DNA from: Nocardia aurantia
GTDB lineage: Bacteria; Actinomycetota; Actinomycetes; Mycobacteriales; Mycobacteriaceae
Length of the DNA stretch: 64,000 nucleotides
Assembly: GCF_009604425.1 (NCBI RefSeq)
Contig: NZ_WEGI01000001.1
Span: 558,001-622,000, forward strand
Reading direction: 5' to 3'
Numbering within the stretch: the first letter of the stretch is position 1; every line of letters starts with the position of its first letter. Below are positions 15,874-27,900 of the stretch, piece by piece. The notes beneath the pieces are model-generated. The model was not told where the DNA came from, did not search any database, and saw only the letters and a program-made list of their open reading frames with translations. The translations under genes were made by a program, and so were the position numbers.

Positions 15874-16272
15874 ATGACCATGACAGATCCGATCGCAGAC
15901 TTCCTCACCCGTCTGCGCAACGCCAACTCGGCGTACCACGATCAGGTCAAGGCTCCGCATTCGAAGCTCAAGGCGAACATCGCCGAGATTCTGAAGCGTG
16001 AGGGCTACATCGCCGACTACCGCGTCGAGGACGCGCAGGTGGGCAAGACCCTGATCGTCGACCTGAAGTACGGGCCCAGCCGCGAGCGCTCGCTCGCCGG
16101 TGTGCGCCGGGTGTCCAAGCCCGGTCTGCGGGTGTACGCGAAATCCACCAACCTGCCCAAGGTGCTGGGTGGCCTCGGCGTGGCGATCATCTCCACGTCA
16201 CAGGGCCTGCTCACGGACCGTCAGGCCAAACAGCACGGTGTGGGCGGGGAAGTCCTCGCCTACGTCTGGTAA
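15874..16272 (+). CDS. rpsH: 30S ribosomal protein S8
   Basis: 132 residues. The N-terminus [20 protein letters not shown] is nearly invariant in actinobacterial S8, and the C-terminal [20 protein letters not shown] confirms it. S8 binds helix 21 of 16S rRNA and in E. coli is the translational repressor of the spc operon. The ATG at 15874 is chosen over in-frame upstream codons because it gives the conserved N-terminus. Confidence 0.98.
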   Translation: MTMTDPIADFLTRLRNANSAYHDQVKAPHSKLKANIAEILKREGYIADYRVEDAQVGKTLIVDLKYGPSRERSLAGVRRVSKPGLRVYAKSTNLPKVLGGLGVAIISTSQGLLTDRQAKQHGVGGEVLAYVW

Positions 16273-16286
16273 GGGAGGTAGGAACA

Positions 16287-16826
16287 ATGTCGCGTATCGG
16301 TAAGAAGCCGATCCCGGTTCCCGCCGGCGTCGAGGTGACCATCAGCGGTTCGACCGTGTCCGTGAAGGGCCCCAAGGGCACCCTCTCGCACGAGGTCGCG
16401 GCCCCGATCACCGTCGGCAAGGCGGACAACGGCGAGCTCGAGGTCGCCCGGCCGAACGACGAGCGGCTCAACCGCTCGCTGCACGGGCTGACCCGCACCC
16501 TGATCAACAACATGATCATCGGCGTCACCCAGGGCTACGAGAAGAAGATGGAGATCTTCGGCGTCGGTTACCGCGTGCAGCAGAAGGGCTCGAACCTGGA
16601 GTTCGCCCTCGGCTACAGCCACCCGGTTCCCGTCGAGGCGCCCGAGGGCATCACCTTCGCGGTCGAGGCTCCGACCAAGTTCTCGGTGTCCGGCATCGAC
16701 AAGCAGAAGGTCGGCCAGATCGCCGCGGTGATCCACGGCCTGCGCAAGCCCGACCCGTACAAGGGCAAGGGCATCCGCTACGCCGGCGAGATCGTTCGCC
16801 GCAAGGTCGGAAAGACGGGTAAGTAA
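16287..16826 (+). CDS. rplF: 50S ribosomal protein L6
   Basis: 179 residues. [15 protein letters not shown] at the start and the [16 protein letters not shown] signature near the end identify L6, a two-domain 23S rRNA-binding protein near the factor-binding site. A GGGAGG Shine-Dalgarno precedes the ATG. Confidence 0.98.
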   Translation: MSRIGKKPIPVPAGVEVTISGSTVSVKGPKGTLSHEVAAPITVGKADNGELEVARPNDERLNRSLHGLTRTLINNMIIGVTQGYEKKMEIFGVGYRVQQKGSNLEFALGYSHPVPVEAPEGITFAVEAPTKFSVSGIDKQKVGQIAAVIHGLRKPDPYKGKGIRYAGEIVRRKVGKTGK

Positions 16827-16829
16827 GCC

Positions 16830-17246
16830 ATGTCGAAGAAGGTTCAGACCGAAGCTCAGAAGGCCGCGCGCAAGCCGCTCGGCAAGGACGCGTCCACCCG
16901 TCGCCGGGTTGCCAAGGGCAACCGGCACTTCCGACTGCGCAAGAAGGTCGAGGGCACCACCGAGCGTCCCCGTCTGATCGTGTTCCGCTCCGCGCGGCAC
17001 CTGCACGTTCAGCTGGTCGACGACTCCGTGGGCAAGACCATCGCCGCCGCGTCCTCGATCGAGGCCGACGTGCGTTCCCTCGAGGGTGACAAGAGTGCCA
17101 AGGGCGCCAAGGTCGGCGAGCTGATCGCCGCCCGCGCGAAGGCCGCCGGTGTGGAGGCCGTGGTGTTCGACCGCGGTGGCCACGACTACCACGGCCGCAT
17201 CGCCGCCCTGGCCGATGCCGCTCGCGAAGGTGGGTTGAAGTTCTGA
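16830..17246 (+). CDS. rplR: 50S ribosomal protein L18
   Basis: 138 residues with a basic N-terminal extension, then [20 protein letters not shown] and [20 protein letters not shown], standard for L18, which binds 5S rRNA. It starts 3 bases after rplF. Confidence 0.98.
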   Translation: MSKKVQTEAQKAARKPLGKDASTRRRVAKGNRHFRLRKKVEGTTERPRLIVFRSARHLHVQLVDDSVGKTIAAASSIEADVRSLEGDKSAKGAKVGELIAARAKAAGVEAVVFDRGGHDYHGRIAALADAAREGGLKF

Positions 17247-17280
17247 TGACCGAAATCAAGCGCAACGGAAGGAACGTCTG

Positions 17281-17922
17281 ATGCCGGGACGTCAGCGGCA
17301 CGGCGGAAACGGACCCGCCGGACAGAACAGCGGTGGCCCCAACGAGGGCGGCCGCGGGGAGCGTCGCGGCCGTCGCGACGATCGTCGTGACCAGAATTCC
17401 GCTCAGGAGAAGAACCAACTCGAGCGTGTTGTCGCGATCAACCGCGTGTCCAAGGTCGTCAAGGGTGGCCGGCGCTTCAGCTTCACCGCCCTGGTGATCG
17501 TGGGCGACGGCAACGGCCTGGTCGGTGTCGGTTACGGCAAGGCCAAGGAAGTTCCGGCGGCGATCCAGAAGGGTGTCGAGGAGGCTCGCAAGGGCTTCTT
17601 CCGCGTTCCGATGATCGGCTCCACCATCGTCCACCCGGTTCAGGGTGAGGCGGCGGCCGGTGTGGTCATGCTGCGTCCGGCCTCGCCCGGTACCGGTGTG
17701 ATCGCCGGTGGCGCGGCGCGTGCCGTGCTGGAATGCGCCGGTATCCACGACATCCTGGCCAAGTCGCTCGGTAGCGACAACGCCATCAACGTCGTGCACG
17801 CCACCGTGGCGGCCCTGAAGCAGCTGCAGCGTCCGGAGGAGGTGGCCGCTCGTCGCGGTCTGCCGATCGAGGACGTCGCTCCTGCGGGCATGCTGCGTGC
17901 GCGCGCGGGACAAGGAGCCTGA
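17281..17922 (+). CDS. rpsE: 30S ribosomal protein S5
   Basis: 213 residues, including a long Gly/Arg-rich N-terminal extension (residues 1-40) typical of actinobacteria. The double-stranded RNA-binding core ([20 protein letters not shown]) and [17 protein letters not shown] identify S5, involved in decoding accuracy and helicase function at the mRNA entry channel. Confidence 0.98.
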   Translation: MPGRQRHGGNGPAGQNSGGPNEGGRGERRGRRDDRRDQNSAQEKNQLERVVAINRVSKVVKGGRRFSFTALVIVGDGNGLVGVGYGKAKEVPAAIQKGVEEARKGFFRVPMIGSTIVHPVQGEAAAGVVMLRPASPGTGVIAGGAARAVLECAGIHDILAKSLGSDNAINVVHATVAALKQLQRPEEVAARRGLPIEDVAPAGMLRARAGQGA

Positions 17923-17923
17923 C

Positions 17924-18109
17924 ATGGCACAGCTGAAAGTGACCCAGGTCAAATCCACGATCGGCGCCAAGCACAATCAGCGCGAGTCCATGCGCACCCT
18001 CGGTCTGAAGGGCATCCGGCAGACCGTTCTGCGCGAGGACACTCCGCAGACCCGCGGGCTGATCAACGTCGTGCGCCACCTCGTTGCCGTTGAGGAGGTT
18101 CAAGCATGA
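17924..18109 (+). CDS. rpmD: 50S ribosomal protein L30
   Basis: 61 residues, [20 protein letters not shown] followed by [10 protein letters not shown], the normal L30 sequence. The ATG at 17924 directly follows the rpsE stop; its own stop overlaps the rplO start (ATGA). Confidence 0.97.
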   Translation: MAQLKVTQVKSTIGAKHNQRESMRTLGLKGIRQTVLREDTPQTRGLINVVRHLVAVEEVQA

Positions 18110-18552
18110 CCGTCATCAAGTTGCACCATCTGCGCCCGGCGCCCGGCTCCAAGACCGACAAGATCCGCGTCGGTCGCGGTGAGGGCTCCAAGGGTAAGAC
18201 GGCGGGCCGCGGTACCAAGGGTACGAAGGCTCGCAAGAACGTCTCGCCCGCCTTCGAGGGCGGTCAGATGCCGATTCACATGCGGCTGCCCAAGTTGAAG
18301 GGCTTCACCAACCCGTTCCGCACCGAGTACCAGGTCGTAAACGTCGGCGATATCGCCGAGCGTTTCCCGGCCGGCGGCGCGATCGGCAAGGCCGAGCTGG
18401 TCGAGGCGGGCCTGGTCCGCAAGAACGAGCTCGTGAAGGTCCTCGGCGAGGGTGAGATCGGCGTGGCCGTGCAGGTCAGCGCCGACAAGTTCTCCGGCTC
18501 CGCCAAGGAGAAGATCACCGCGGCCGGCGGCACCGCTACCGAACTGGCCTGA
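18106..18552 (+). CDS. rplO: 50S ribosomal protein L15
   Basis: 148 residues. [20 protein letters not shown], the basic [17 protein letters not shown] stretch and [18 protein letters not shown] are diagnostic for L15, a late-assembly large-subunit protein. Translationally coupled to rpmD. A strong hairpin follows. Confidence 0.98.
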   Translation: MTVIKLHHLRPAPGSKTDKIRVGRGEGSKGKTAGRGTKGTKARKNVSPAFEGGQMPIHMRLPKLKGFTNPFRTEYQVVNVGDIAERFPAGGAIGKAELVEAGLVRKNELVKVLGEGEIGVAVQVSADKFSGSAKEKITAAGGTATELA

Positions 18553-18562
18553 CAGGTTAACT

Positions 18563-18596
18563 CGACGTCGGACGGGTGAGAGCCCGTCCGGCGTCG
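18563..18596 (+). terminator. Terminator-like hairpin between rplO and secY
   Basis: A 14-bp stem with one G-U pair (CGACGTCGGACGGG / CCCGTCCGGCGTCG) and a 6-base loop. A weak TAGAGT box follows at 18601-18606, which could restart transcription for secY. Confidence 0.6.
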
Positions 18597-18656
18597 CTGT
18601 TAGAGTGCAAGTATCGCTTGCCGTCTTTCCCCCCATGTCGTTTGCCAGGAGGATCT

Positions 18657-19976
18657 GTGCTTTCCGCCTTCGCGTCGGCCTTCCGGACACCGGACTTACG
18701 GCGGAAGATTCTCTTCACGCTGGGCCTGATCGCGCTGTATCGCATCGGCGCGTCCCTGCCCTCGCCAGGGGTGAACTACAAGGCGGTGCGCACCTGTATC
18801 GACATCGTCTCCGGCGGTGACTCGGCGGGTATCTATCAGCTGATCAACATGTTCTCCGGCGGCGCGCTGCTGCAGCTGTCGGTATTCGCGATCGGCATCA
18901 TGCCGTACATCACGGCGAGCATCATCATCCAGCTGCTGACGGTGGTCATCCCGCGCTTCGAGGAGTTGCGCAAGGAGGGCCAGGCCGGTCAGAACAAGAT
19001 GACCCAGTACACCCGCTACCTGGCCGTCGCGCTGGCCGTGCTGCAGGCCACCGGCCTGGTGGCGCTCGCCGCCCGCGGCCAGCTGCTGCGCGGCTGCCCG
19101 CAGGACATCCTGGCCGATACCAGCGTTTTCGGCATGATCATCATCGTGCTGGTGATGACCTCCGGCGCGGCGCTGGTCATGTGGTTCGGCGAGCAGATCA
19201 CCGAACGCGGTGTGGGCAACGGCATGTCGCTGCTGATCTTCGCGGGTATCGCGGCGCGCATCCCCGGTGAGGGCAAGTCGATCCTGGACAGCCGCGGCGG
19301 CCTGATCTTCGGCCTGGTCTGCGTGGCGGCCTTCGTGGTCATCGTCGGCGTCATCTTCATCGAGATGGGCCAGCGCCGGGTGCCGGTGCAATACGCCAGG
19401 CAGATCGTGGGCCGCAAACAGTACGGCGGCAGTTCGACCTATCTGCCACTGAAGGTCAACCAGGCCGGCGTCATCCCGGTCATCTTCGCGTCCTCGCTGC
19501 TGTACCTGCCGAACCTGGTCGCCCAGCTGACCCAGAAGGGCTCCACGAAGCCCAGCTGGTGGCAGGAGATCATCCAGAAGTACCTGGTCAACCCCGGCAA
19601 TCCGGTCTATGTCGCGATCTACTTCATCCTGATCGTCTTCTTCACCTACTTCTATGTGGAGATCACGTTCAATCCGCGGGAGCGCGCCGACGAGATGAAG
19701 AAGTTCGGCGGCTTCATCCCGGGCTACCGTCCGGGTGACAAGACGGCCGACTACCTGAGCAAGGTGCTCAGCCGCCTGCTGCTGCCCGGCTCGATCTACC
19801 TGGGCGCGGTGGCCGTGCTGCCGAACCTGTTGCTGCACATCGGCGCCGGCGGTGGCGCCTCGAACCTCCCGTTCGGCGGTACCGCGGTCCTCATCGTCGT
19901 GAGCGTGGGCCTCGATACGGTCAAACAGATCGAGAGCCAACTGATGAACAGAAATTACGAAGGGTTCCTCAAGTGA
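18657..19976 (+). CDS. secY: Preprotein translocase subunit SecY
   Basis: 439 residues with about ten membrane segments. Signature stretches include [20 protein letters not shown] (plug/TM2 region), [16 protein letters not shown] and [20 protein letters not shown]. SecY forms the protein-conducting channel with SecE and SecG. The GTG at 18657 follows AGGAGG (18647-18652) and gives the family N-terminus ([19 protein letters not shown]); an in-frame ATG at 18576 would lie inside the terminator hairpin and is rejected. The stop overlaps the adk start (GTGA). Confidence 0.97.
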   Translation: MLSAFASAFRTPDLRRKILFTLGLIALYRIGASLPSPGVNYKAVRTCIDIVSGGDSAGIYQLINMFSGGALLQLSVFAIGIMPYITASIIIQLLTVVIPRFEELRKEGQAGQNKMTQYTRYLAVALAVLQATGLVALAARGQLLRGCPQDILADTSVFGMIIIVLVMTSGAALVMWFGEQITERGVGNGMSLLIFAGIAARIPGEGKSILDSRGGLIFGLVCVAAFVVIVGVIFIEMGQRRVPVQYARQIVGRKQYGGSSTYLPLKVNQAGVIPVIFASSLLYLPNLVAQLTQKGSTKPSWWQEIIQKYLVNPGNPVYVAIYFILIVFFTYFYVEITFNPRERADEMKKFGGFIPGYRPGDKTADYLSKVLSRLLLPGSIYLGAVAVLPNLLLHIGAGGGASNLPFGGTAVLIVVSVGLDTVKQIESQLMNRNYEGFLK

Positions 19977-20518
19977 GACTCGTACTGCTCGGGCCACCGG
20001 GTGCCGGCAAGGGCACACAGGCCGAATTGCTGTCGGACCAGCTGGGTGTGCCGCACATCTCCACCGGGAACCTGTTCCGCGCGAACATCTCCCAGGAGAC
20101 CGCGCTGGGTCTGGAGGCGAAGAAGTACCTCGACGCCGGCGATCTGGTCCCCAGCGAGGTGACCAACCGCATGGTCGAGGCGCGCATCGCCGAGCCCGAC
20201 GCCGTCAACGGCTTCGTGCTGGACGGCTACCCGCGCACCGTCGATCAGGCGGAGGCCCTGGAGAAGATGCTGAAGGAGTCCGGGCACGAGCTCGACGCCG
20301 TGATCAGCTTCGAGGTCGCCGACGACGTGGTGGTTCAGCGCATGCTGGGCCGTGGCCGCGCCGACGACACCGAGGACGTCATCCGCAACCGGATGCGGGT
20401 GTACCGCGAGGAGACCGAGCCCCTGCTGCAGCACTACGACGGCGCCATCGTGTCCGTCGAGGGTGTCGGCGATGTCGGCGAGGTCAACGCCCGAGTGCTG
20501 CGCGCCCTGGGTCGCTGA
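19973..20518 (+). CDS. adk: Adenylate kinase
   Basis: 181 residues, the short form without a long zinc-type LID, as in mycobacteria. The P-loop [12 protein letters not shown] starts near residue 5; [16 protein letters not shown] and [10 protein letters not shown] mark the NMP-binding and LID regions. It catalyses ATP + AMP = 2 ADP. The GTG start overlaps the secY stop, and map follows after 5 bases. Confidence 0.97.
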   Translation: MRLVLLGPPGAGKGTQAELLSDQLGVPHISTGNLFRANISQETALGLEAKKYLDAGDLVPSEVTNRMVEARIAEPDAVNGFVLDGYPRTVDQAEALEKMLKESGHELDAVISFEVADDVVVQRMLGRGRADDTEDVIRNRMRVYREETEPLLQHYDGAIVSVEGVGDVGEVNARVLRALGR

Positions 20519-20523
20519 CGCGA

Positions 20524-21324
20524 ATGGTCTTCGGCCGCAAGCAGAAGAAGGTGGTGCCGTTCCGCACCGCCGGTGAACTCGACGCGATGGCCGCCGCCGG
20601 CGCCGTCGTGGGCCGGGCGCTGGTGGCGGTGCGGGCGGAAGCCAAACCTGGTGTGTCCCTGCTGGAGTTGGACGAGGTCGCGGAGCAGACCATCCGCGAC
20701 GCGCACGCGGTGCCCTCGTTCAAGGGCTACCACGGTTTCCCGGCGTCGATCTGCGCGTCGGTGAATCAGGTGGTGGTGCACGGGATTCCGACCGCGGATC
20801 AGGTGCTGGCCGAGGGCGATCTGCTGTCGATCGACTGCGGCGCCATTCTCGAGGGCTGGCACGGAGATTCGGCCTGGACATTCGGCATCGGCGACATCAT
20901 CGAGGCCGACCGGCTGCTCAGCGAGGCGACCCGATTGTCGATGGAGGCGGGTATCGAGGCCATGGTGCCCGGTAACCGCCTCTACGACGTGTCGCACGCG
21001 ATCGAGCGGGGCACCCGCGCGGCCGAACGGGCGCACGGGCGCGCGTACGGCATCGTCGAGGGCTACGGCGGTCACGCCATCGGCCGCGAGATGCACATGG
21101 ACCCGTACCTGCCCAACGAGGGCACGCCCGGGAAAGGTCCACTGCTGCGGGTGGGTTCGGTGCTGGCGATCGAGCCGATGCTGACCCTGGGCACCACCCA
21201 GACCCGGGAACTCGACGACGGCTGGACCGTGGTGACGGTCGACAACAGCCGGGCGGCGCACTGGGAACACACGGTGGCCGTCACCGAGGACGGCCCGCGC
21301 ATCCTGACCCCGCGCCCGGAGTAG
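20524..21324 (+). CDS. map: Methionine aminopeptidase, type I
   Basis: 266 residues with the pita-bread fold signature. The five metal ligands fit [20 protein letters not shown] (both Asp), [12 protein letters not shown] (His), AIEPMLT (Glu) and the final Glu in [10 protein letters not shown]. It removes N-terminal Met from new proteins. The secY-adk-map order is standard for actinobacteria. Confidence 0.96.
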   Translation: MVFGRKQKKVVPFRTAGELDAMAAAGAVVGRALVAVRAEAKPGVSLLELDEVAEQTIRDAHAVPSFKGYHGFPASICASVNQVVVHGIPTADQVLAEGDLLSIDCGAILEGWHGDSAWTFGIGDIIEADRLLSEATRLSMEAGIEAMVPGNRLYDVSHAIERGTRAAERAHGRAYGIVEGYGGHAIGREMHMDPYLPNEGTPGKGPLLRVGSVLAIEPMLTLGTTQTRELDDGWTVVTVDNSRAAHWEHTVAVTEDGPRILTPRPE

Positions 21325-21325
21325 T

Positions 21326-21535
21326 TCAGACGCGCCCGCGGGAGTGGCGGGTCATGGTCGTCAACGGTACTGTCCCCGTCCAGCCGCAGGGCCGATCGCA
21401 GCTGGCGACGACGGTCCCCGGATTGCTGGGTGTGGCGGATGCCTGTGCGGGGTAACCACATTCAGGGCACTTGCCGAAGAAGTCGAGAATTTCGGTGGAC
21501 GGGTGAGCCGCGGTCGGCTCGGTGGGCTTGCGCAT
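21326..21535 (-). CDS. Small zinc-ribbon-like hypothetical protein
   Basis: 69 residues. A CPEC pair at residues 24-27 and a second Cys pair in CDRPCGW near residue 46 are spaced like a zinc ribbon. No other domain is seen. A Shine-Dalgarno-like AGGAAG lies upstream of the ATG (minus strand), and it ends one base from the map stop on the opposite strand. The Cys pattern and the good start make it more likely real than a shadow. Function unknown. Confidence 0.6.
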   Translation of the reverse strand: MRKPTEPTAAHPSTEILDFFGKCPECGYPAQASATPSNPGTVVASCDRPCGWTGTVPLTTMTRHSRGRV

Positions 21536-21920
21536 TGTTCGTTCTTCCTGGCCGCGTGCGGCGGCGGGCGTCGGTGTTCGAGTGCTTGACTGCCCTGTCC
21601 AGTATTCCTGTGGTTTTCCGGCGACACGCCGAGCGACTCAGGGCCGCTGGATATTTCACAACGGACCCGCAAATCCCCTGGGTATTCACGATTCCAGACG
21701 GCCGGCGGCCCTTGGCGGTGTCGGCGTACAGCACGACCCGACATCATCGCAGTGCGGTGAACGCAGGACCAATTCCGCGTCGGCGTGGCGCCTCGGGTCG
21801 CACAAGCGCCACAATGTGAATTATCGTTTTCAACGAATGTCACGACACTGCTGGAGACCTGCCGCACGGCTCGACTTGGTTGGAGGACCCGTGACTGCGG
21901 TCGGTTTCGGTGCGTGAGCC
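21536..21920. other. Intergenic region upstream of the giant gene
   Basis: 385 bases without a convincing full-length gene. It must hold the promoter of the zinc-ribbon gene (leftward) and that of the giant gene (rightward). AT-richer bases near 21810-21835 are the most likely promoter area, but no clear -35/-10 pair is visible. The last 30 bases contain the leader ORF described separately. Confidence 0.5.
21882..21917 (+). promoter_or_regulatory. Shine-Dalgarno and 8-codon leader ORF before the giant gene
   Basis: GGAGG (21882-21886) is the only good ribosome-binding site near the giant gene. It serves a GTG at 21891 that opens an 8-codon ORF (MTAVGFGA) ending in TGA at 21915-21917. The giant ATG follows after only GCC, in the same frame. 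The giant ATG has no strong Shine-Dalgarno of its own, so re-initiation after the leader (or stop read-through) may set its level. Confidence 0.5.
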
Positions 21921-24900
21921 ATGAGTATCGATCTGCCTCCCGCGTTACAGCCGGTTTCCTATCTGGCGGGCGCGAAATGGCCGGACGGCGACGAGGACAA
22001 GATGTTCGCGCTCGCCGATGTGTGGCGGGAGGCGGCCAAGGCGATCTCGGGCGGCTCCGGAGATCTGGTATCCCAGGTCCAGACAGTCGAATCGGCGATC
22101 GAAGCCGCGTATGTGTCCGGCCCGGGCCGGGATTCGATGATGACGACCCTGAAGGGCATCACCGACGCCTCGAGTCAGCAGTCGCTGCAGGCCGTCGCGA
22201 AATCGCTGAACGATATGGCGGACTCGTGCGATCAGGTCGGTTGCGCGATCCAGTCCAACAAGATTCAGATCATCGTCGGCCTGGCGATCCTGCTGATCGA
22301 TCTGTCCTGGGCCTTCCTGGCCGGACCGGGCGCACCGGCGCTGGAGGCCGCTGAGATCTCGGCCACCCGCGCGGCGTTGATGATCGCGCGGCGGATCGCG
22401 ATGGAGATCATCCAGGCGGCCGCGGTCGGTGCGGTCACGCAGGCGGTCACCGATGCGCTCATCCAGTTGATCCAGATCGCACAGCACCACCGGAAGTCGT
22501 TCGACTGGAACGAATTCGGCATGGCCACGACCGCCGGTGCGCTCGGCGGCGCCTTCGGTTACGGCGTCGGCAAGGCGCTGAGCAAGACCTTCAGCAAGAC
22601 GCTCGGCAACGCGATGGAGAACCAGTTCGGCGGCCGGGCGCGCGTGATCACGGAGAACGTGATCATGGGTCTCGGTGGCGGCGTGGGCGGCATGGTCGGT
22701 GGTTCGCTCGGCGCGATGGCGTTCACCGGTCATTTCGAACTGACCACGGTCGGTCTGCTCGGCGGTGTGGCCGGCGCCATGTCCGGCGGTGTCCGCGGAT
22801 ACCGGATGACCGCCGGGTCCGTGCACGTGCCGCAGGTCGAGGTGCCGAAGATCAGTGTGCCCGGACACGAGTCGATCCTGAGCGGCGGCGGTCCGCGACC
22901 CGAATCCCTCACGGTGCCACCGCCGGAGAAGCCGGGATCGATCGGCTCGCTCGGCACCGACGGATCCGGGAGCCCGAACGGATCCCTCGGCAGCACCAAC
23001 GGATCGGACGGACTCGGTGCGCAGAACGGCGACACGCTCGGGGGCGGTAAGAACGGCACCGGTGGCAACGGCGTCGGTGGCAACGGCGTCATCACCGCCA
23101 CCAACGGGAACCGTTCCGGCACCAGCGGATCCGTCATCGACGATCCGGCGGTCGTCAACGGCACCAACCGGGTGGAGACCGGAAGCCGGTCCACGCCGTC
23201 CGAATATCAATCGCCCACCGAACCGGTTGTGACGACGAATGGTGAGGCCCTCACCGGCAATCGTTCCGGCACCGGCGGTCTCGGCACGAACGAGACGAAC
23301 ACACCCGGCACCACGGGCAATCGGTCGGGGACCGGTGGCGGTCAGAACGAGCCGGTGCGCGAGCAGCCGTCCACCCCGGTGTCGAGCAGTGATTCGGTCG
23401 CCAAGCCGCCACCCGCGTCGCGCAACGACCTGGGCGGGCAGAACAGCATTCGTGCGCAGGACAGCACGTCCGGGCAGCCGAACCAGTCGCGTTCGACCGA
23501 CAACTCCTCGGAATCGCCGTCGGCACAGCAGCAGCGGACGGGGACCGGCGCGTCCGGTCCCAGCCGCGCCGCTTCCTCGACGAACTCTCCCGAACCGAGT
23601 CCGTCGATCACCGCTCGCCGCAACGAGAGCACACCGACGGTCGGAAAGCGCGAGACCGATCCCGAGCAATCGCTGACGGTGAAGCAGACCAACGACGATG
23701 TGCCGAACCAGAACCGGTCCGAGCAGCGCGGTAATCAGTCGCGGCCCAACGAGGATCAGCGCGGTAACCCGCTACGGTCCACCGACGATCAGCGCGGTAA
23801 CCCGTCGCGGCCCAACGAGGATCAGCGCGGTAACCCGCTACGGTCCACCGACGATCAGCGCGGAAACCCGCTGCGGTCCACCGACGATCAGCGCGGAAAC
23901 CAGCGGTCGAGCGACGATCAGCGGATACGGGATCGTGACGACCCGGCACGTACTGTCGACCGAACCCCGAACAAGCCGACTCCGCCGTCCGAGACCACCC
24001 GCGGCCTCGGTAGACGCGACGAGCCGGAGTCCTCGGCCAATCGGTCCCTCCCACCGAGCCTGGACGATCAGCGACCGAGCGCCGCCGTGAAAACCGGTCT
24101 CGGCGACGACCACTCGATCCCCGGCGGCAAGCGCACCGACGACGATCGCGCCTCGATCGCCTCCGGCCACTCGGAGACGGTGGGCACACCGGGCCGGCCG
24201 TGGTCCGAGGTGACGGTGGGTGGCGAGCGGCCGATGGTCGAGCGCGGTACCGACGAATTCGTCCGGGAGCTACCGGAATTCAAAGGCACCGCACTGCTCG
24301 GCGACTCGGAGCACCAGAAGTTCACCGCCCACATCGACGAGCATCGGGTGCAGGTGTTCGATCACGACGGCAACCCGGTGCAATCCTTCGGTAAGTCGAA
24401 TCCCAGTGGCCTGGCGGGCTTGGCGATTCTGCTGGAGGACCACGGCATCACCACCGTGAAGACGCTGGCCGGCGACCATGGGACCACCCCGGGGCAGATC
24501 AGACCGGCCGGCGGCCAATCGTATCGGCCCGGTGAGAAGCCCGGCGGCGCCCCGCCGCGCGAGGAGCATCGGCCGCTGTCGGAGGTCAACCGGCCGAAGC
24601 GGTCCTGGAAGGACAGTGCACGGGCGACCGGCGGGTCCGACAACGGCCACAAGACGCACAGCACAGACGGTTCGGGCGAAATCCACCGCAGCACCGGGTC
24701 GGTGGCGAAGGAGATGCTGCTGCGCATCCCCGGTGTCGGCCGGCTGTTCCGTTGGCTGTCAAGGGTTTTCGAAAGCGACCCCGCGAACCGCAAGACGCAT
24801 TTCGACGGAACCGAGGATCCCGTACCGCCCCGGCGCGAGGATCCCGCGCACGAGAACGAGAGCTCGCAGCCGCTGCGCAATCGCCCGGACGGCAAGCCCG

Positions 24901-27900
24901 GCACCGGATTCCCGGAACCCCTGTTCCTCGACACTCGGGACGCCGAGCAGTTCCGCGTCGTCGCCCACGACGGCAAGCTGTACAGCGCGCGCACCGGCAA
25001 GCTGGTGCACACTCCCGACTCCCCGGCCACCCGATGGCCGACCCGCACCCGGCAGCACATGCTCATCCGGGACATGAACGACAACCTGTATCTGGCACCG
25101 GATCTGGGCTGGGTTCGCACGCATCAGGCGTTCGACAAGCTCGGGGTGCACACGGCCGCCACCGCGGAGGTCCACCGCGGTGTCCTGCAGTCGGTCACCG
25201 ACCACTCCGGCGCGTACGTCCCGGACCGCGGCCGGGTGAACGACCTCGTGCACAACATGCTCGGCGACGTCGAGAAGGCCGACAGCTTCGAGCATTTCGA
25301 CTACAACGGCAAGCGGGTCACCGAGAGCGACGACCACGCCTCGCAGCAGAGCCCGGAAAGTCACGACAGTCCGGGCCCGCACGACGAACCCGGTCACGAC
25401 GACGGGCCGCCCCGGGATTTCCACGACGAAGCCCGGCAGGTGCTGGAGAACCACGAGAACCACGGCTGGAAGGATCTCAGCGACGAGGAGTTCGGTCCGG
25501 CCGTCAAGAACGCGCTCGAGCACGGCAGTGAGCACGAGGCGATGGCGGCCGCGATCGAGGTGATTCGCCGCGACACCGGTAAGACCCTGTACCGGCCGCA
25601 GGTGATGGCCGTGCTCGCCATGCAGCACGGGCCGATCGATATGGCCGCGGGTGAGGGTAAGACCCTGGTGTTCCTCGCGGACTCCATGATGAAGTCGTCC
25701 AAGGCGAAGGTCGTGCAGGTGTTCACCACCCGCGACAGCCTCGCCCGGGAAGCCTTCGACATCTACAAGAAGGCGCTGGAGCCGCTCGGATTCGACATCA
25801 TCCGGATGAATCCGGATCGCGCCTACGAGCCGCCGGTCGAAGGCAAGCCGACGATCTACATCGGCACCCAGAACGACGCCGGATTCGGGCAGTTGCGCGG
25901 AAATATCGTGCCCGGCCGCCGGGCCGCCATCGATGAGATCGATGAGGCGCTGGTCCACGCCGACACCACCTACATCCTCTCCGACGGTCCGGCCACCGCC
26001 GCGGACGAGGGCACCGTCACCCAGGTCCGCAACACCCACGATTTCGTGGAACGGAACGTCGACGAGGGCAAGCTCACCCCGGCCGACTTCGGCCGGGCCG
26101 ACGGGCAGATCGGCGGACGGGCGGTGCTCACCGACGCCGGGCGCGCCAAGATCGAGGAGCTGACCGGGCAGAAGCTGTCCGAGGCCGACGAGCAGCGGAT
26201 CAACATGGCCGCGTCGGCCAAGTGGGAGTTCCTCGAGAACGACCACTACATCGTGCACGAGGGCCGGGTGCTGATCATCGATCAGACCACGCACAAGGTG
26301 ATGTTCGATCCGGAGACCTCCACCGAGAGCCGCTGGAACGGCGGGCTGGCACAGGCGGTCGAGGCTAAGCACGGGCTGACGATCCGCTCCGACTCGGCGA
26401 GCTCGAAGAGCCTGACGGCGAGCGAGATGTTCTCCAAGAAGAACTACGACGAGCTGACGGGCGCGTCCGGTACCGCGAAGGGTGTGGCCGGCGAGCTGAA
26501 GGCCAACTTCGGCATGAACGACGTCGTCCAGATCCCGCGCAACAAAGAACTCGCGCTGAAGATCGGCGAGGACGCCGTGGCCAAGGACATGGCCGACAAG
26601 CACCGGATGATCGCCGACGACGTCGCCGAGAAGCAGGCCGCCACCCGGCAGCCGCAGTTGGTCATCGCGAACCGCAACAGCGAGGTCGCGCATATCTCGA
26701 AGCTGCTGGACGACCGCGGGGTCGAGCACATCGCCGTCGACGCGGCCTGGTTCGCGAAGCACGGAGCCAAGGCCGAGGACGACTTGCAGGAGATCTTCCA
26801 CCAGGCAGGCGAACTCGGCAAGGTGCTGGTGATCAACCGGCAGGGTGGCCGCGGTGTCGACATCCCGGTCGACAAGGCGGTGAGCGAGGAGCAGGGCGGC
26901 CTGCACGTCATCATCACCAGCCGGTCCGCGGAATCCCGCGACATCGACATCCAGGCGGAGAACCGCGCCGCGCGTGGTGGGCAGAACGGTAGTGCCCGTT
27001 ACTATGTCGCGGCCGACGACGACCTGTATGTGCAGACTGACCAGAGTCACGTCAAGACCGCGATCATCCGATACACCAACGCGACCAAGGCGCACGAGGA
27101 ATCTCCCACGGCGGCCACCGAACAGGCGTTGCGCGAATCGGAAGAGCAACTGCGGAAACTGGTTCCGCAACTCCAGCATTCCGGGGCGGCGCGGCCGACG
27201 TCCGTCCGGCCGCCGGTCGTGCAGCAGGACGAGCCGGAAGCGACGCCGCCACAGTCGATCGTGGACGAGGAGTCGCTGCCGGAACCGGAACCGATTCCGC
27301 CACCGCCGGTGAACGATCAGTCGGGCACGCCTGCGATGAAAACGGTTGTGTCGCAGGATTCCTCGGCCGTGCAGGAGCCCGAGCACTCGCAGTCGCCGGT
27401 GTCGCCGGTATCGCCGTTGCTGTACCCGGAGTCGGATCTGCCGGTGCTGCCGTCGCCGGATTCACTGCTCGACGGACGGCCCGGGCCCGACTTCATGGGC
27501 CCGCCGCATCCGTTCGCGCTGCAGCCGCATTCATCGATGTCGGACGTCACCCAGCCGTCGCCGGTGTCGCCGGTGTCGCCGTTGGAGGCGCCGGTGCGGC
27601 AGCCGTTCGATTCCCCGGTGGCGGTGCCGACCGAGTTCTCGCAGTCGCCGCCGGGCTCCTTCGTGACGCATCCGACGGAGTCCCCGGTGGTGCATCCGAC
27701 GGAATCCCCGCTGTCGCAACAGCCGAACTCCCCGGTGATCCAGCCCGCGACCACGCCGCTGATCCAGCCGCCGACCAAGCCGGTGATCCAGCCGCCGACG
27801 ACGCCGGTCATCCACCCCGGCGAATCACCGGTGATCCAGCCGTTGGACTCGTCGGTGACGCGGCCCACGGAGACTCCGGTGATCCAGCCGGGGGAGTCCC

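Noticed and set aside
21785-22354. Open frame overlapping the giant gene's start
   Set aside because: It is out of frame with the giant gene and has an Arg-rich shadow-like translation.
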